From assembly GCF_001866665.1 (NCBI RefSeq), contig NZ_MLYO01000009.1, forward strand, positions 124,001 through 188,000: a DNA stretch of 64,000 nt, written 5' to 3'. The notes beneath the pieces are model-generated. The model was not told where the DNA came from and ran no database searches. It was given only the letters and a program-made list of their open reading frames with translations. This document shows positions 52,527 through 61,006 of this stretch, in pieces. Source of the stretch: Streptomyces monashensis (GTDB taxonomy: Bacteria > Actinomycetota > Actinomycetes > Streptomycetales > Streptomycetaceae). Position 1 is the stretch's first letter; every line of letters starts with the position of its first letter. The translations under genes and the position numbers were made by a program.

Positions 52527-54209
52527 CTACTGGCCGGTGCCGTACTTGTCCAGGACTTCGGTCTGGTACCAGTTCTTCAACTGGTCGCCGCCGCTGGACT
52601 TCCAGGAGGACACGGCGGCCTGGAAGTCGGAGACCTTCTTCAGGCCGTGGGTGACCTCGATGACGGTGTCCACGACCGACTTCGCGGCGGCCGCGGTGGC
52701 GTACCGCTGCGGCACGGTGATGTTCATGCCGTAGAACACCGGCTTGTAGACGTGCGGGGCGGTGCGGGCGAACCAGGACGTGTAGTCCTTGGTCACCTGC
52801 TCGGCGCCGGGGTTGCTGATCACCTGCGGGGCCGAGGCGAGGAAGGTGTAGGTGGTGGGCTGGGCGTACTTCTTGCCCTCGTCCGTGTAGCTGGGCATCC
52901 CGTTCACCATCGTGTGGTGGACGCCCTCGACGCCGTACGTGATCATCGTGTACTCGGTCGAACCGTAGGGCGCCGCAAGGTAGTTGGCGACGGCCAGCAG
53001 TTCCTCGATCTGGTTCGGGGAGAGCTTGGCGTTGAGGTAGCTGACGACGCCGGTGGCGGCGCCGAGGAAGATCTGCGGGTCGGACCTCCCGTCGGCGGCG
53101 ATGACGTTGAACGCCCCGCGCCGGTAGTTCTTGTTCGCGGCGGTGCCGGACTGGTGGTCCGACAGGTTCCAGGCGCCGGTGCCGCCGCCCTGGATCAGTT
53201 CCTTGCCCGCGTAGAAGCGGGTGGCACCGGCGTTGACGTTGCCGGCCAGGGCGTCGGGGTGCACATAGCCGGACTTGGCGAGCTTGTAGTGCCAGTCGAG
53301 TGCCTCCAGGAACTCGGGCAACTCGTAGGCGTGGACCAGCTTCCCGCTCTTGACCGTCCACCCGGGCGGGAGCCCCCAGGAGAGGGACAGGTAGGTCCAC
53401 ACGTCGCCGAACGCCCACACGCCGGCCTGGGCGCTGGTCAGTTCCTTGCCCAGGCTCATGTAGTCGTCGGCGGACTTGACCTGGTCGGCGGTGATGCCCT
53501 TCGACTCCAGGATGTCGGCCCGGTAGAAGACGTGGCCGGCCAGCGACATGCCGCTGGCGCCGCACGGGATGCCGTAGAGCTTGTCCTCCCAGGCTCCGAC
53601 CTGCCAGGCGAAGGTGGGGATGGCGGCCAGGTTCGGATACTTCTTGATCTTGCCCCCCGCCAGGTACGGCGTAAGGTCCGCCAGCTGGGTACCGGCCAGC
53701 TCCCCCATGTTGAACGCCGCGTTCCACCAGGTGGGCAGCTGGATCCAGTCCGGCAGCTTCTTCGACGCGGTCATCGTCGGGACGATGGTGTCGTAGCTGA
53801 CGCCGTTGGCCGGCTTGATGGTGAGGTTCACGCCCAGCGCCTTGTTGACGGCCTGGTAGAACGAGTTTCCGGCCGGCGGGATGGTCCCCCAGAGGGGGGT
53901 GACCGCGGTGTAGCTGCCGCCCTTGCCCGGGGTGCCGGACACCGTCGGGATCTGCTTGGCCGGGTAGGTGAGGAAGCCCGGGTCGGTGAACGCGCCTGCC
54001 GCTCCGTGCACCGAGGGGATGTCGGGCTTGACGGCCTGTCCCGGCACGTAGTCCGGCAGCGCGGCCCTCAGGCCGCTCTTCGAGTTGGTCCCGCCCTTGC
54101 TGCGGGAGGAGCCGCTGCCGCAGGCGGACAGCAGGGGGGACAGTGCAGCAGCCCCGGCGACGGCGACGGCGCCGTTCACGAAGGCTCTGCGGTTCATTGC
54201 GATGCTCAT
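52527..54209 (-). CDS. Carbohydrate ABC transporter substrate-binding lipoprotein
   Basis: A 560-residue lipoprotein of the large LplA/YtcQ-like solute-binding family. The N-terminus MNRRAF followed by a hydrophobic stretch and the lipobox LLSAC suggests Tat export and lipidation. The length fits binding of oligosaccharides rather than monosaccharides. ATG 54209 is used; ATG 54197 gives the same signal peptide. The upstream region shared with the divergent GH3 gene has two LacI-type operators, so uptake should be induced by the same sugar signal. Confidence 0.9.
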   Translation of the reverse strand: MSIAMNRRAFVNGAVAVAGAAALSPLLSACGSGSSRSKGGTNSKSGLRAALPDYVPGQAVKPDIPSVHGAAGAFTDPGFLTYPAKQIPTVSGTPGKGGSYTAVTPLWGTIPPAGNSFYQAVNKALGVNLTIKPANGVSYDTIVPTMTASKKLPDWIQLPTWWNAAFNMGELAGTQLADLTPYLAGGKIKKYPNLAAIPTFAWQVGAWEDKLYGIPCGASGMSLAGHVFYRADILESKGITADQVKSADDYMSLGKELTSAQAGVWAFGDVWTYLSLSWGLPPGWTVKSGKLVHAYELPEFLEALDWHYKLAKSGYVHPDALAGNVNAGATRFYAGKELIQGGGTGAWNLSDHQSGTAANKNYRRGAFNVIAADGRSDPQIFLGAATGVVSYLNAKLSPNQIEELLAVANYLAAPYGSTEYTMITYGVEGVHHTMVNGMPSYTDEGKKYAQPTTYTFLASAPQVISNPGAEQVTKDYTSWFARTAPHVYKPVFYGMNITVPQRYATAAAAKSVVDTVIEVTHGLKKVSDFQAAVSSWKSSGGDQLKNWYQTEVLDKYGTGQ

Positions 54210-54344
54210 GGTGGGCGGCCCTTCGCCGGTGACGATCCGTATCGAGCGACGTGCGGGTGTGCTGCGGTGCGGAGGGGACGGCGCGAACGGCACCGTCGAC
54301 ATGCAGGCGACCGGCAGGTTGTCGTCGCATCCCTGCGGAGCGTC

Positions 54345-54354
54345 GAAGCGCTTC
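54345..54354. promoter_or_regulatory. LacI-family-type operator, copy 1
   Basis: Core GAAGCGCTTC, a perfect 10-base palindrome with the central CG step of LacI-family sites, within GTCGAAGCGCTTCAA. It lies about 140 bases upstream of the binding-protein start. Confidence 0.75.
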
Positions 54355-54484
54355 AATGTTGCCGCGAGGTTAAGGGTGGCTTCACGCACGATGCAAGAGG
54401 TGCCGTGGAAAATCCCCCCGCAACATGAACAGAATCTCCTTGGAAACTTTCTCTTGACAGACCTTCAGGTGTAATGCCAGCGTC

Positions 54485-54494
54485 GAAGCGCTTC
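54485..54494. promoter_or_regulatory. LacI-family-type operator, copy 2
   Basis: Identical core and flanks (GTCGAAGCGCTTCAA), 140 bases from copy 1 and about 110 bases before the GH3 start. No LacI-family gene is in the window, so the repressor is encoded elsewhere. Confidence 0.75.
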
Positions 54495-54601
54495 AACGCC
54501 CGTCCTCACGACTGCCCTCGGAGCACCGGAGCCGACCATCCGGCCCTGCCGTCCGGGGTGTTCCACCCCGCCTCACACACACCTGTAAGGGACTTCCGCC
54601 T

Positions 54602-57454
54602 GTGAGCACTGCTGCCGTCACGCTGCCCTTCCGCGATCCAGGGCTCCCGCTCGCCGAGCGCGTCGAGGACCTGCTCTCCCGGCTGACCCTCGAGGAGCGG
54701 ATCGCGATGCTGCACCAGTACTCGCCCGCGATCCCGCGTCTCGGGGTCGCCGAGTTCCGCACCGGCACCGAGACCCTGCACGGCGTGTCGTGGCTGGGCG
54801 AGGCCACCACCTTCCCGCAGGCCGTGGGCCTGGGCGCGACCTGGGACGAGGACCTGGTCCGTGAGGTGGCGGCGGCGATCTCCGTCGAGCAGCGGGCGTT
54901 CCACCACCACCGGCCGCCCGTCATCGGCACCGGCCGCAACAGCCTGCAGGGGTGGGCGCCGGTGGTGAACCTGCTGCGGGACCCGCGCTGGGGCCGCAAC
55001 GAGGAGGGCTACTCCGAGGACCCGCTGCTGTCCGCCCGGCTGGGGACGGCGTTCTGCCGGGGCATGACCGGCGACCACCCGACATACCTGCGCACAGCCC
55101 CGGTGCTCAAGCACTTCCTCGCCTACAACAACGAGGACGACCGCTGCACCACCTCCTCGGCGATTCGGCCCCGGGTACTGCACGAGTACGACCTGGCCGC
55201 CTTCCGCCCGGCCATCGCCACCGGCGCGGCGACCGGCGTCATGGCCGCCTACAACCTCGTCAACGGCCGCCCCTGCCACGTCAGCCCCCTGCTCGAGCAG
55301 GAGCTGCGTCGCTGGGCCGAGCCCACCGGCCACGAGCTGTTCGTCGTCAGCGACGCCGAAGCCCCCTCCAACCTGGTCGACCCGGAGCACTACTTCGACG
55401 ACCACGCCGCCTCCCACGCCGCCGCACTCAAGGCCGGCATCGACTCCTTCACCGACCACGGCGAGGACAGCGCCGTCACCATCGGCCGGATCACCGCCGC
55501 CCTCGAGCGCGGCCTGCTGACCCAGGACGACATCGACCGGGCGGTGCGCCGCCAGCTGTCGATCCGCTTCCGCCTCGGCGAGTTCGACCCCGACCTCGAC
55601 CCCTACGCCGGGATCGGCTGGGACGTCGTCAACTCCCCCGCACACCAGGCCCTGGCGCTGCGCGCCGCCACCGAACAGGTGGTGCTGCTCAAGAACACCG
55701 GGCTACTGCCGCTGGCCCCGGAGCGGCGGATCGCGGTGGTCGGGCCGCTGGCCTGCACCCTGTTCGAGGACTGGTACAGCGGCACCCACCCCTACCGCTT
55801 CACCGTCTCCGACGGCCTCGGCGTCGAAGGGGTCGAGGGCGTGGACCGGATCGTGCTGCGCACCGCCGACGGGCAAGCGGTGACCGCCGTGGGCGAGGAC
55901 GGCCTGCTGGTGCTCGGCCCGGCCCAGGACACGGACGCCGCCGCCCAGTTCGACCTGTTCGACCTGTTCGACTGGGACCTGGGCGTGCTCACCCTCCGTT
56001 CCGCCGCCACCGGCAGGTACGCCTCCCTGCGCGACGCCGACCAGCGCGTCACCGCCAACCGCGACCAGCCCGGCGACTGGTTCGTCCGCGAGACCTTCCA
56101 CCTCGAACCCGCCACCGACGGCACCGAGGTGCTGCGCAACCAGTTCACCGGCCGCTACGCCCAGGCCGACCCCGCCACCGGCGAGCTGACCATGACCGCC
56201 GACACCCCCGAGCAGGCCCTGCGGTTCACCCGCACCACCGTCCGCGACGGCATCATCTCAGCCGTCGCCGCCGCCCAGGCCGCGGACGTGACCATCGTCG
56301 TGCTCGGCAACGACCCGCACATCAACGGCCGCGAGACCCAGGACCGCGCCGGGCTGCGGCTTCCCCCGCAGCAGGACCGGCTGCTGCGCGAAGTCGCCGC
56401 CGTCCGACCCGACACCGTTCTCGTCGTCATGTCCAGCTACCCCTACGCGGTGAACTGGGCCGACCAGCACCTGCCCGCCATCGTCTGGACCTCCCACGCC
56501 GGCCAGGAGACCGGCCGCGCCCTCGCCGCCGTCCTGCGCGGCGACACCGACGCCACCGGCCGCCTCCCCCAGACCTGGTACCGCAGCGACGACGAACTCC
56601 CCGCACCCCTCGACTACGACATCATCAAGGCCGGCTGGACCTACCAGTACCACCGGACCGCACCCCTCTACCCCTTCGGCCACGGCCTGTCCTACACCAC
56701 CTTCGACCACGGCGAACTCAAGCTCCGCCACACCGAGTTGGACGCGGACGGGGAGATCACCGCCACCCTCACCGTGACCAACACCGGCACCCGTCCCGGC
56801 ACGGAGACCGTCCAGCTCTACACCCGCCACCTCGACGCCCGCTACCACGCCCCCCAGCTCCGCCTCGCCGCCTACCGCAAAGTCCGCCTCGCGGCAGGCG
56901 AGACCACCGAGCTCGACTTCACCCTCCCCGCCACCGACGCCCTCGCCCACTGGGACGTGGCCACCAGCGCCTTCACCGTCCACCCCGGCCGCTACGAGCT
57001 GATCACCGCCCGCTCGGCAGGCCGGCCGGTCCGCAGCGCCACCCTCACCGTCACCGGCCCCGCACCGGAGCCTCGCCGCGTCCTCGAAGTCCCGCTCCAC
57101 GCCGCCGACTTCGACGACCACGAGAACATCACCCTCGTCGACGCCACCCCCACCCACGGCGACGCCGTCACCCCCGTCGCCGACCACGGCGAACTCCTCT
57201 TCCGCGACGTCGACCTCACCGGCGCCGGCTCCGTCGCCCTCCAGGTCTCCCGCACCGCCCCCGGCACCGCGCAGCTCCAACTCCGGGCCGGCGACCGCCT
57301 GCTGACCACCGTCACGGTCCCCTCCACCGGCGACCGCCACACCTGGACCACCGTCCTCGCCGACGTCACCGAACACCAACCCACCGGTGTCCACGACCTC
57401 CGCGTCATCCTCACCGGCGAACAACGGCTCACCACCCTCGCCTTCACCCCCTGA
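54602..57454 (+). CDS. GH3 beta-glycosidase with inserted and C-terminal accessory domains
   Basis: A 950-residue beta-glucosidase/beta-xylosidase without signal peptide. The GH3 N-domain has nucleophile Asp251 (VVSDAEA), KHFLAYNNE and GYSEDP. The second domain starts near 365 (VVLLKNTGLLPL). An extra segment of about 140 residues (about 415-550) interrupts it and looks beta-trefoil-like (ATGRYASLRDADQRVTA, FTGRYAQADPATGELT). A fibronectin-III-like domain (about 700-815) and a terminal carbohydrate-binding-like domain (about 830-950) follow. Start GTG with AAGGGA upstream. It is the first gene of the rightward glycosidase series. Confidence 0.88.
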   Translation: MSTAAVTLPFRDPGLPLAERVEDLLSRLTLEERIAMLHQYSPAIPRLGVAEFRTGTETLHGVSWLGEATTFPQAVGLGATWDEDLVREVAAAISVEQRAFHHHRPPVIGTGRNSLQGWAPVVNLLRDPRWGRNEEGYSEDPLLSARLGTAFCRGMTGDHPTYLRTAPVLKHFLAYNNEDDRCTTSSAIRPRVLHEYDLAAFRPAIATGAATGVMAAYNLVNGRPCHVSPLLEQELRRWAEPTGHELFVVSDAEAPSNLVDPEHYFDDHAASHAAALKAGIDSFTDHGEDSAVTIGRITAALERGLLTQDDIDRAVRRQLSIRFRLGEFDPDLDPYAGIGWDVVNSPAHQALALRAATEQVVLLKNTGLLPLAPERRIAVVGPLACTLFEDWYSGTHPYRFTVSDGLGVEGVEGVDRIVLRTADGQAVTAVGEDGLLVLGPAQDTDAAAQFDLFDLFDWDLGVLTLRSAATGRYASLRDADQRVTANRDQPGDWFVRETFHLEPATDGTEVLRNQFTGRYAQADPATGELTMTADTPEQALRFTRTTVRDGIISAVAAAQAADVTIVVLGNDPHINGRETQDRAGLRLPPQQDRLLREVAAVRPDTVLVVMSSYPYAVNWADQHLPAIVWTSHAGQETGRALAAVLRGDTDATGRLPQTWYRSDDELPAPLDYDIIKAGWTYQYHRTAPLYPFGHGLSYTTFDHGELKLRHTELDADGEITATLTVTNTGTRPGTETVQLYTRHLDARYHAPQLRLAAYRKVRLAAGETTELDFTLPATDALAHWDVATSAFTVHPGRYELITARSAGRPVRSATLTVTGPAPEPRRVLEVPLHAADFDDHENITLVDATPTHGDAVTPVADHGELLFRDVDLTGAGSVALQVSRTAPGTAQLQLRAGDRLLTTVTVPSTGDRHTWTTVLADVTEHQPTGVHDLRVILTGEQRLTTLAFTP

Positions 57455-57460
57455 AAGCCA

Positions 57461-57500
57461 ACGGCGGCCGTACCTCTGTGAGGGGAGGCACGGCCGTCGT
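57461..57500 (+). terminator. Hairpin after the GH3 gene
   Basis: Sixteen-base arms (57461-57476 with 57485-57500) with two mismatches, six bases after the GH3 stop. Confidence 0.65.
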
Positions 57501-57546
57501 CCCCAGCGCTCTCCTTCCGTTTCCCTGCCGAGGACCTGACTGCCCT

Positions 57547-59061
57547 ATGCCGACGCCCCAGCCGTCCACCGTCGCGACGAACCCGGTGATCCCGGGCTTC
57601 CATCCGGACCCGAGCATCTGCCGGGTCGGCGAGGACTACTACCTCGCCTGTTCCAGCTTCGAGTACTTCCCCGGCGTGCCGATCTTCCACAGCCGCGACC
57701 TGGTGAACTGGACGCAGATCGGCAACGTCCTCGACCGGCCGAGCCAGCTGCGGCTGCCCGTGGAGACGTCCTCGTCCGGAGGCATCTACGCGCCGACCCT
57801 GCGCCATCACGACGGGCGCTTCTGGCTCGTGGTCACCAACGTCTCCGGCGGCGGGAACCTGGTGGTCACCGCGACCGATCCGGCCGGCCCCTGGTCCGAG
57901 CCCGTTCACGCGCCCGGCGTGCCCGGCATCGACCCGGACCTGGCCTGGGACGAGGAGGGCGACTGCTGGTGCACCTTCGCAGGCGTCGGGCAGGTGCGGT
58001 TCAACCCGTACACCGGCGAGACTCTGGGCGAGCCGTACCGCGTGTGGTCCGGCACGCCCGGAGCCGCCGCGCCCGAGGCGCCGCACCTGTACCGGATCGG
58101 CGAGTACTGGTACCTGATGATCGCCGAGGGCGGCACCGAGCGCGGCCACGCCGTCTCCATCGCCCGTGGCCCCTCTCCCGGCGGGCCCTTCGAGCCGTGC
58201 CCCGCGAATCCGATCCTGACCCACCGCAGCACGACCGAGCCCGTGCAGAACACCGGGCACGCCGACCTGGTCCAGGCGCCGGACGGGAGTTGGTGGATGG
58301 TGCTGCTGGGCGTCAGGCCCCAGGGCGGCACCCCGGGCTGGCACGTGCTGGGACGTGAGACCTTCCTGGCGCCGGTCACCTGGGAGGACGGCTGGCCCGT
58401 GGTCGGCGAGGTCGCCCTCGAACTCGCGGAACTTCCCTGGCAGGTGTCCCCGCCTCAGCCACTGCCCGAACGGGACGACTTCGACTCCGCCGAGCTCCGG
58501 CCCTGCTGGATCTCGCTGCGGGACCGCCCGGCGGAACTGGTCGGCACCAAGGAGCGCGACAGCTGGCTGACCCTGCGCGCCCGCGGCAGCTCCCTCGACG
58601 AGCCGGACGTCGTCCTCGTCGGACGCCGCCAGCAGCACCTCGCCTTCGAGGCGCGCACGCTGATCGACCCCGGAACAGGCACCGGCGGCCTGGCCGTGCG
58701 ACTGGACGAGCGCCACCACTACGCGATCGAGGCCGACGCCGACGGGCGGGTCCGGGTGATCGCCCGGATCGGCACGGTCCGGTCCGTCGTCGCCGAACGC
58801 GCGCTCCCCGCAGGTCCGTTGGTCCTGTCCGTGCGCACCGGCCCGGCCCCCGAGCCGCACGACGCGCGCAGGGGCCCGGACTCGCTCGTCTTCGCGGCCG
58901 GCACGGCGGACGGCACCACGAGCGACCTGGCGTCGGTGGACGGCCGCTACCTGTCCACCGAGGTCGCCGGGGGTTTCACCGGCCGCGTGATCGGCCTGTA
59001 CGCCGCCGCGGGAACGGTCTGCTTCGACTGGTTCGACTACGAGCCCCTCCCGCTCCCCTGA
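57547..59061 (+). CDS. GH43 family beta-xylosidase/arabinofuranosidase
   Basis: A 504-residue five-bladed beta-propeller hydrolase without signal peptide. The catalytic residues are Asp21 (FHPDPS, general base), Asp129 (GIDPDL) and Glu177 (PEAPHLY, general acid). The C-terminal about 190 residues form the beta-sandwich domain common in GH43 beta-xylosidases. ATG 57547 follows a weak GAGGA. It acts on imported xylo- or arabino-oligosaccharides. The same frame is open far upstream across the GH3 gene, but that part is not coding. Confidence 0.9.
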   Translation: MPTPQPSTVATNPVIPGFHPDPSICRVGEDYYLACSSFEYFPGVPIFHSRDLVNWTQIGNVLDRPSQLRLPVETSSSGGIYAPTLRHHDGRFWLVVTNVSGGGNLVVTATDPAGPWSEPVHAPGVPGIDPDLAWDEEGDCWCTFAGVGQVRFNPYTGETLGEPYRVWSGTPGAAAPEAPHLYRIGEYWYLMIAEGGTERGHAVSIARGPSPGGPFEPCPANPILTHRSTTEPVQNTGHADLVQAPDGSWWMVLLGVRPQGGTPGWHVLGRETFLAPVTWEDGWPVVGEVALELAELPWQVSPPQPLPERDDFDSAELRPCWISLRDRPAELVGTKERDSWLTLRARGSSLDEPDVVLVGRRQQHLAFEARTLIDPGTGTGGLAVRLDERHHYAIEADADGRVRVIARIGTVRSVVAERALPAGPLVLSVRTGPAPEPHDARRGPDSLVFAAGTADGTTSDLASVDGRYLSTEVAGGFTGRVIGLYAAAGTVCFDWFDYEPLPLP

Positions 59062-59116
59062 GCACGCGTCAGGGGTCTTCTCGCCCCACCACCCATGTCA
59101 TCGGAAGGGACGAACC

Positions 59117-60871
59117 GTGAAGGACGCACAGCAGAAGGGCACACCGGGCGCCGCCCGCCCACACAACCGCCGCCTGCACCGGACGGCCGGGCTCCTCGCG
59201 GCCGTGGTCACCGCCGGCAGCCTCACCTGCGGCACCGCCGTCGCCTCACCGGCCGACCGGACGCCGGCAGCAGCGGACCACACCCCCCGTAGCGCGATGG
59301 CCGCCGTGGCCCGGATGCAGCCCAGCTGGAACCTCGGCAACACCTTCGACGCGATCCCCGACGAGACCTCGTGGGGCAACCCGGTCACCACCAAGGCCAC
59401 GTTCGACGGTCTCCGCGCCCAGGGCTTCCGCAGCGTCCGGATTCCCGTCACCTGGTACCCCCACCAGTCCGACACCGCCCCGTACACCATCGACCCCGTG
59501 TGGATGAAGCGGGTCAAGCAGGTGGTCGACTGGGCGTTGGAGGACGGCCTCTACGTCGAGATCAACGTCCACCACGACTCGTGGAAGTGGATCGCCGCCA
59601 TGTCCACCGACCACGACAACGTGATGGCGCGGTTCACGTCGACCTGGCAGCAGATCGCCACCGCCTTCAAGGACGAGCCGCGCAAGCTGCTCATGGAGAG
59701 CATCAACGAACCGCAGTTCGCCGACGCCACCGACGCGCAGAAGACCCGGTACCTGCGCGAGCTCAACACCTCGTTCCACGACGTCGTGCGCAACTCCGGC
59801 GGCAGGAACAAGGACCGCCTGCTCGTCCTGCCCTCGGAAAAGACCAACTCCGCCCAGCACTGGCTCGACGACCTGTCCACGACGATGAGCTCGCTGCACG
59901 ACCCCAACCTGGTCGCCACCGTGCACTACTACAGCTGGTACCCGTTCAGCGTGAACATCGCCAACGGGACCACCTACGACGCAACGGCCCAGAAGGACCT
60001 GACCGACGGCTTCGCCCGGGTGCACGACACCTTCGTGGCCAAGGGCATCCCCGTCTACCTGGGCGAGTACGGCCTGCTCACCTCGCCGTACTCCGGCGTG
60101 GTCGAACGCGGCGAGATGCTGAAGTACTTCGAGCACGTCAACTACGAGGCGCGGATCAACGGCATGACCTCCGCCGTCTGGGACGCCGCCAACGACTTCC
60201 TGAACCGCTCCACCATGCAGTGGCAGGTCCCCGAGATGAAGGCCCTGATCCAGAGCTCCTGGCGGACCCGCTCGGGCACCGCCTCCACCGACAACCTCTT
60301 CCTGCCGAAGTCCGGTCCCGTCGCGGCGCAGACCATCACGCTCAACCGCAACGGCCTCTCGTTCACCGGCCTCTGGCAGGGCGACCGCCGACTGGTCCCG
60401 TCCGTCGACTACACCCTCGACGGCGACCGGCTGACCCTGACCGCCGACGCCCTCACCCGGCTCGCCGGCGACCGCGCTGCCGGCGTCGACGCCACCCTCG
60501 AGGTCCGGTACTCCGACGGCGTCCCGTGGAAACTCTTCGTACGTTCGTACGACAAGCCGGTGATGACCGACGCCACCGGAACCGAGGACGGACTCACCAT
60601 CCCCACCCGGTTCAACGGTGATCTGATGGCCGACGTCGAGTCCACCTACGCCGACGGCACCGCCGCCGGCCCGGCCTCCTGGACCACCTTCCAGTCGTTC
60701 GACAACTACCGCCCCGACTACGGCACCAACGCCACCACCGTCAAGGCCGACTTCCTCAAGACGCTCAAGGACGGCGCCCCGGTGACGCTCACCTTCCACT
60801 TCTGGAGCGGGGCCACCGTCACCTACCACGTCACCCGTTCCGGCTCGACCGTGACCGGCACCGCCTCCTGA
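59117..60871 (+). CDS. Secreted GH5 endoglucanase/xyloglucanase with CBM_X2-like C-terminus
   Basis: A 584-residue exported enzyme with an N-terminal signal peptide (about 20-44). The GH5 barrel has WNLGNTFDA, acid/base Glu198 (ESINEPQ) and nucleophile Glu317 (YLGEYG). After about residue 380 come beta-sandwich modules of the CBM_X2 kind. GTG 59117 has GGAAGGGA upstream. It is the only clearly secreted endo-acting glucanase in the locus, so it probably makes the oligosaccharides imported by the ABC system. Confidence 0.9.
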   Translation: MKDAQQKGTPGAARPHNRRLHRTAGLLAAVVTAGSLTCGTAVASPADRTPAAADHTPRSAMAAVARMQPSWNLGNTFDAIPDETSWGNPVTTKATFDGLRAQGFRSVRIPVTWYPHQSDTAPYTIDPVWMKRVKQVVDWALEDGLYVEINVHHDSWKWIAAMSTDHDNVMARFTSTWQQIATAFKDEPRKLLMESINEPQFADATDAQKTRYLRELNTSFHDVVRNSGGRNKDRLLVLPSEKTNSAQHWLDDLSTTMSSLHDPNLVATVHYYSWYPFSVNIANGTTYDATAQKDLTDGFARVHDTFVAKGIPVYLGEYGLLTSPYSGVVERGEMLKYFEHVNYEARINGMTSAVWDAANDFLNRSTMQWQVPEMKALIQSSWRTRSGTASTDNLFLPKSGPVAAQTITLNRNGLSFTGLWQGDRRLVPSVDYTLDGDRLTLTADALTRLAGDRAAGVDATLEVRYSDGVPWKLFVRSYDKPVMTDATGTEDGLTIPTRFNGDLMADVESTYADGTAAGPASWTTFQSFDNYRPDYGTNATTVKADFLKTLKDGAPVTLTFHFWSGATVTYHVTRSGSTVTGTAS

Positions 60872-60897
60872 GCCAGGACCAGCCGGCACCGCGAACC

Positions 60898-60939
60898 GCT
60901 CCGGTGCGGAGCCTCCTCCCCGGACCTCCGCACCGGAGC
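60898..60939 (+). terminator. Terminator of the GH5 gene
   Basis: Fourteen-base perfect stem (60898-60911 with 60926-60939), 27 bases after the GH5 stop. Confidence 0.75.
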
Positions 60940-60959
60940 ACCCATGTCAACCCGCATGT

Positions 60960-60982
60960 GACCGGCCGGTGTCCGGCCGGTC
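60960..60982 (+). promoter_or_regulatory. Perfect hairpin before the GH42 start
   Basis: GACCGGCCGG (60960-60969) pairs with CCGGCCGGTC (60973-60982) around a three-base loop, 24 bases before the GH42 GTG. It could be an attenuator, an operator or a second terminator. Confidence 0.4.
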
Positions 60983-61006
60983 GCACCGACCCGCCCGGAG
61001 ACCGCC

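Larger units (their letters stand above)
54210..54601. promoter_or_regulatory. Divergent promoter region of the polysaccharide-utilisation locus
   Basis: Nearly 400 bases between the binding-protein gene and the GH3 gene. It contains two identical operators (54345-54354 and 54485-54494) and a possible plus-strand promoter near 54455 (TTGACA at about 54454). No gene seen. Confidence 0.7.

Noticed and set aside
54952..57546. Very long open frame across the GH3 gene running into the GH43 gene
   Set aside because: The GH43 gene starts at 57547 with its family N-terminus; the upstream part is Arg/Pro-rich out-of-frame sequence of the GH3 gene.
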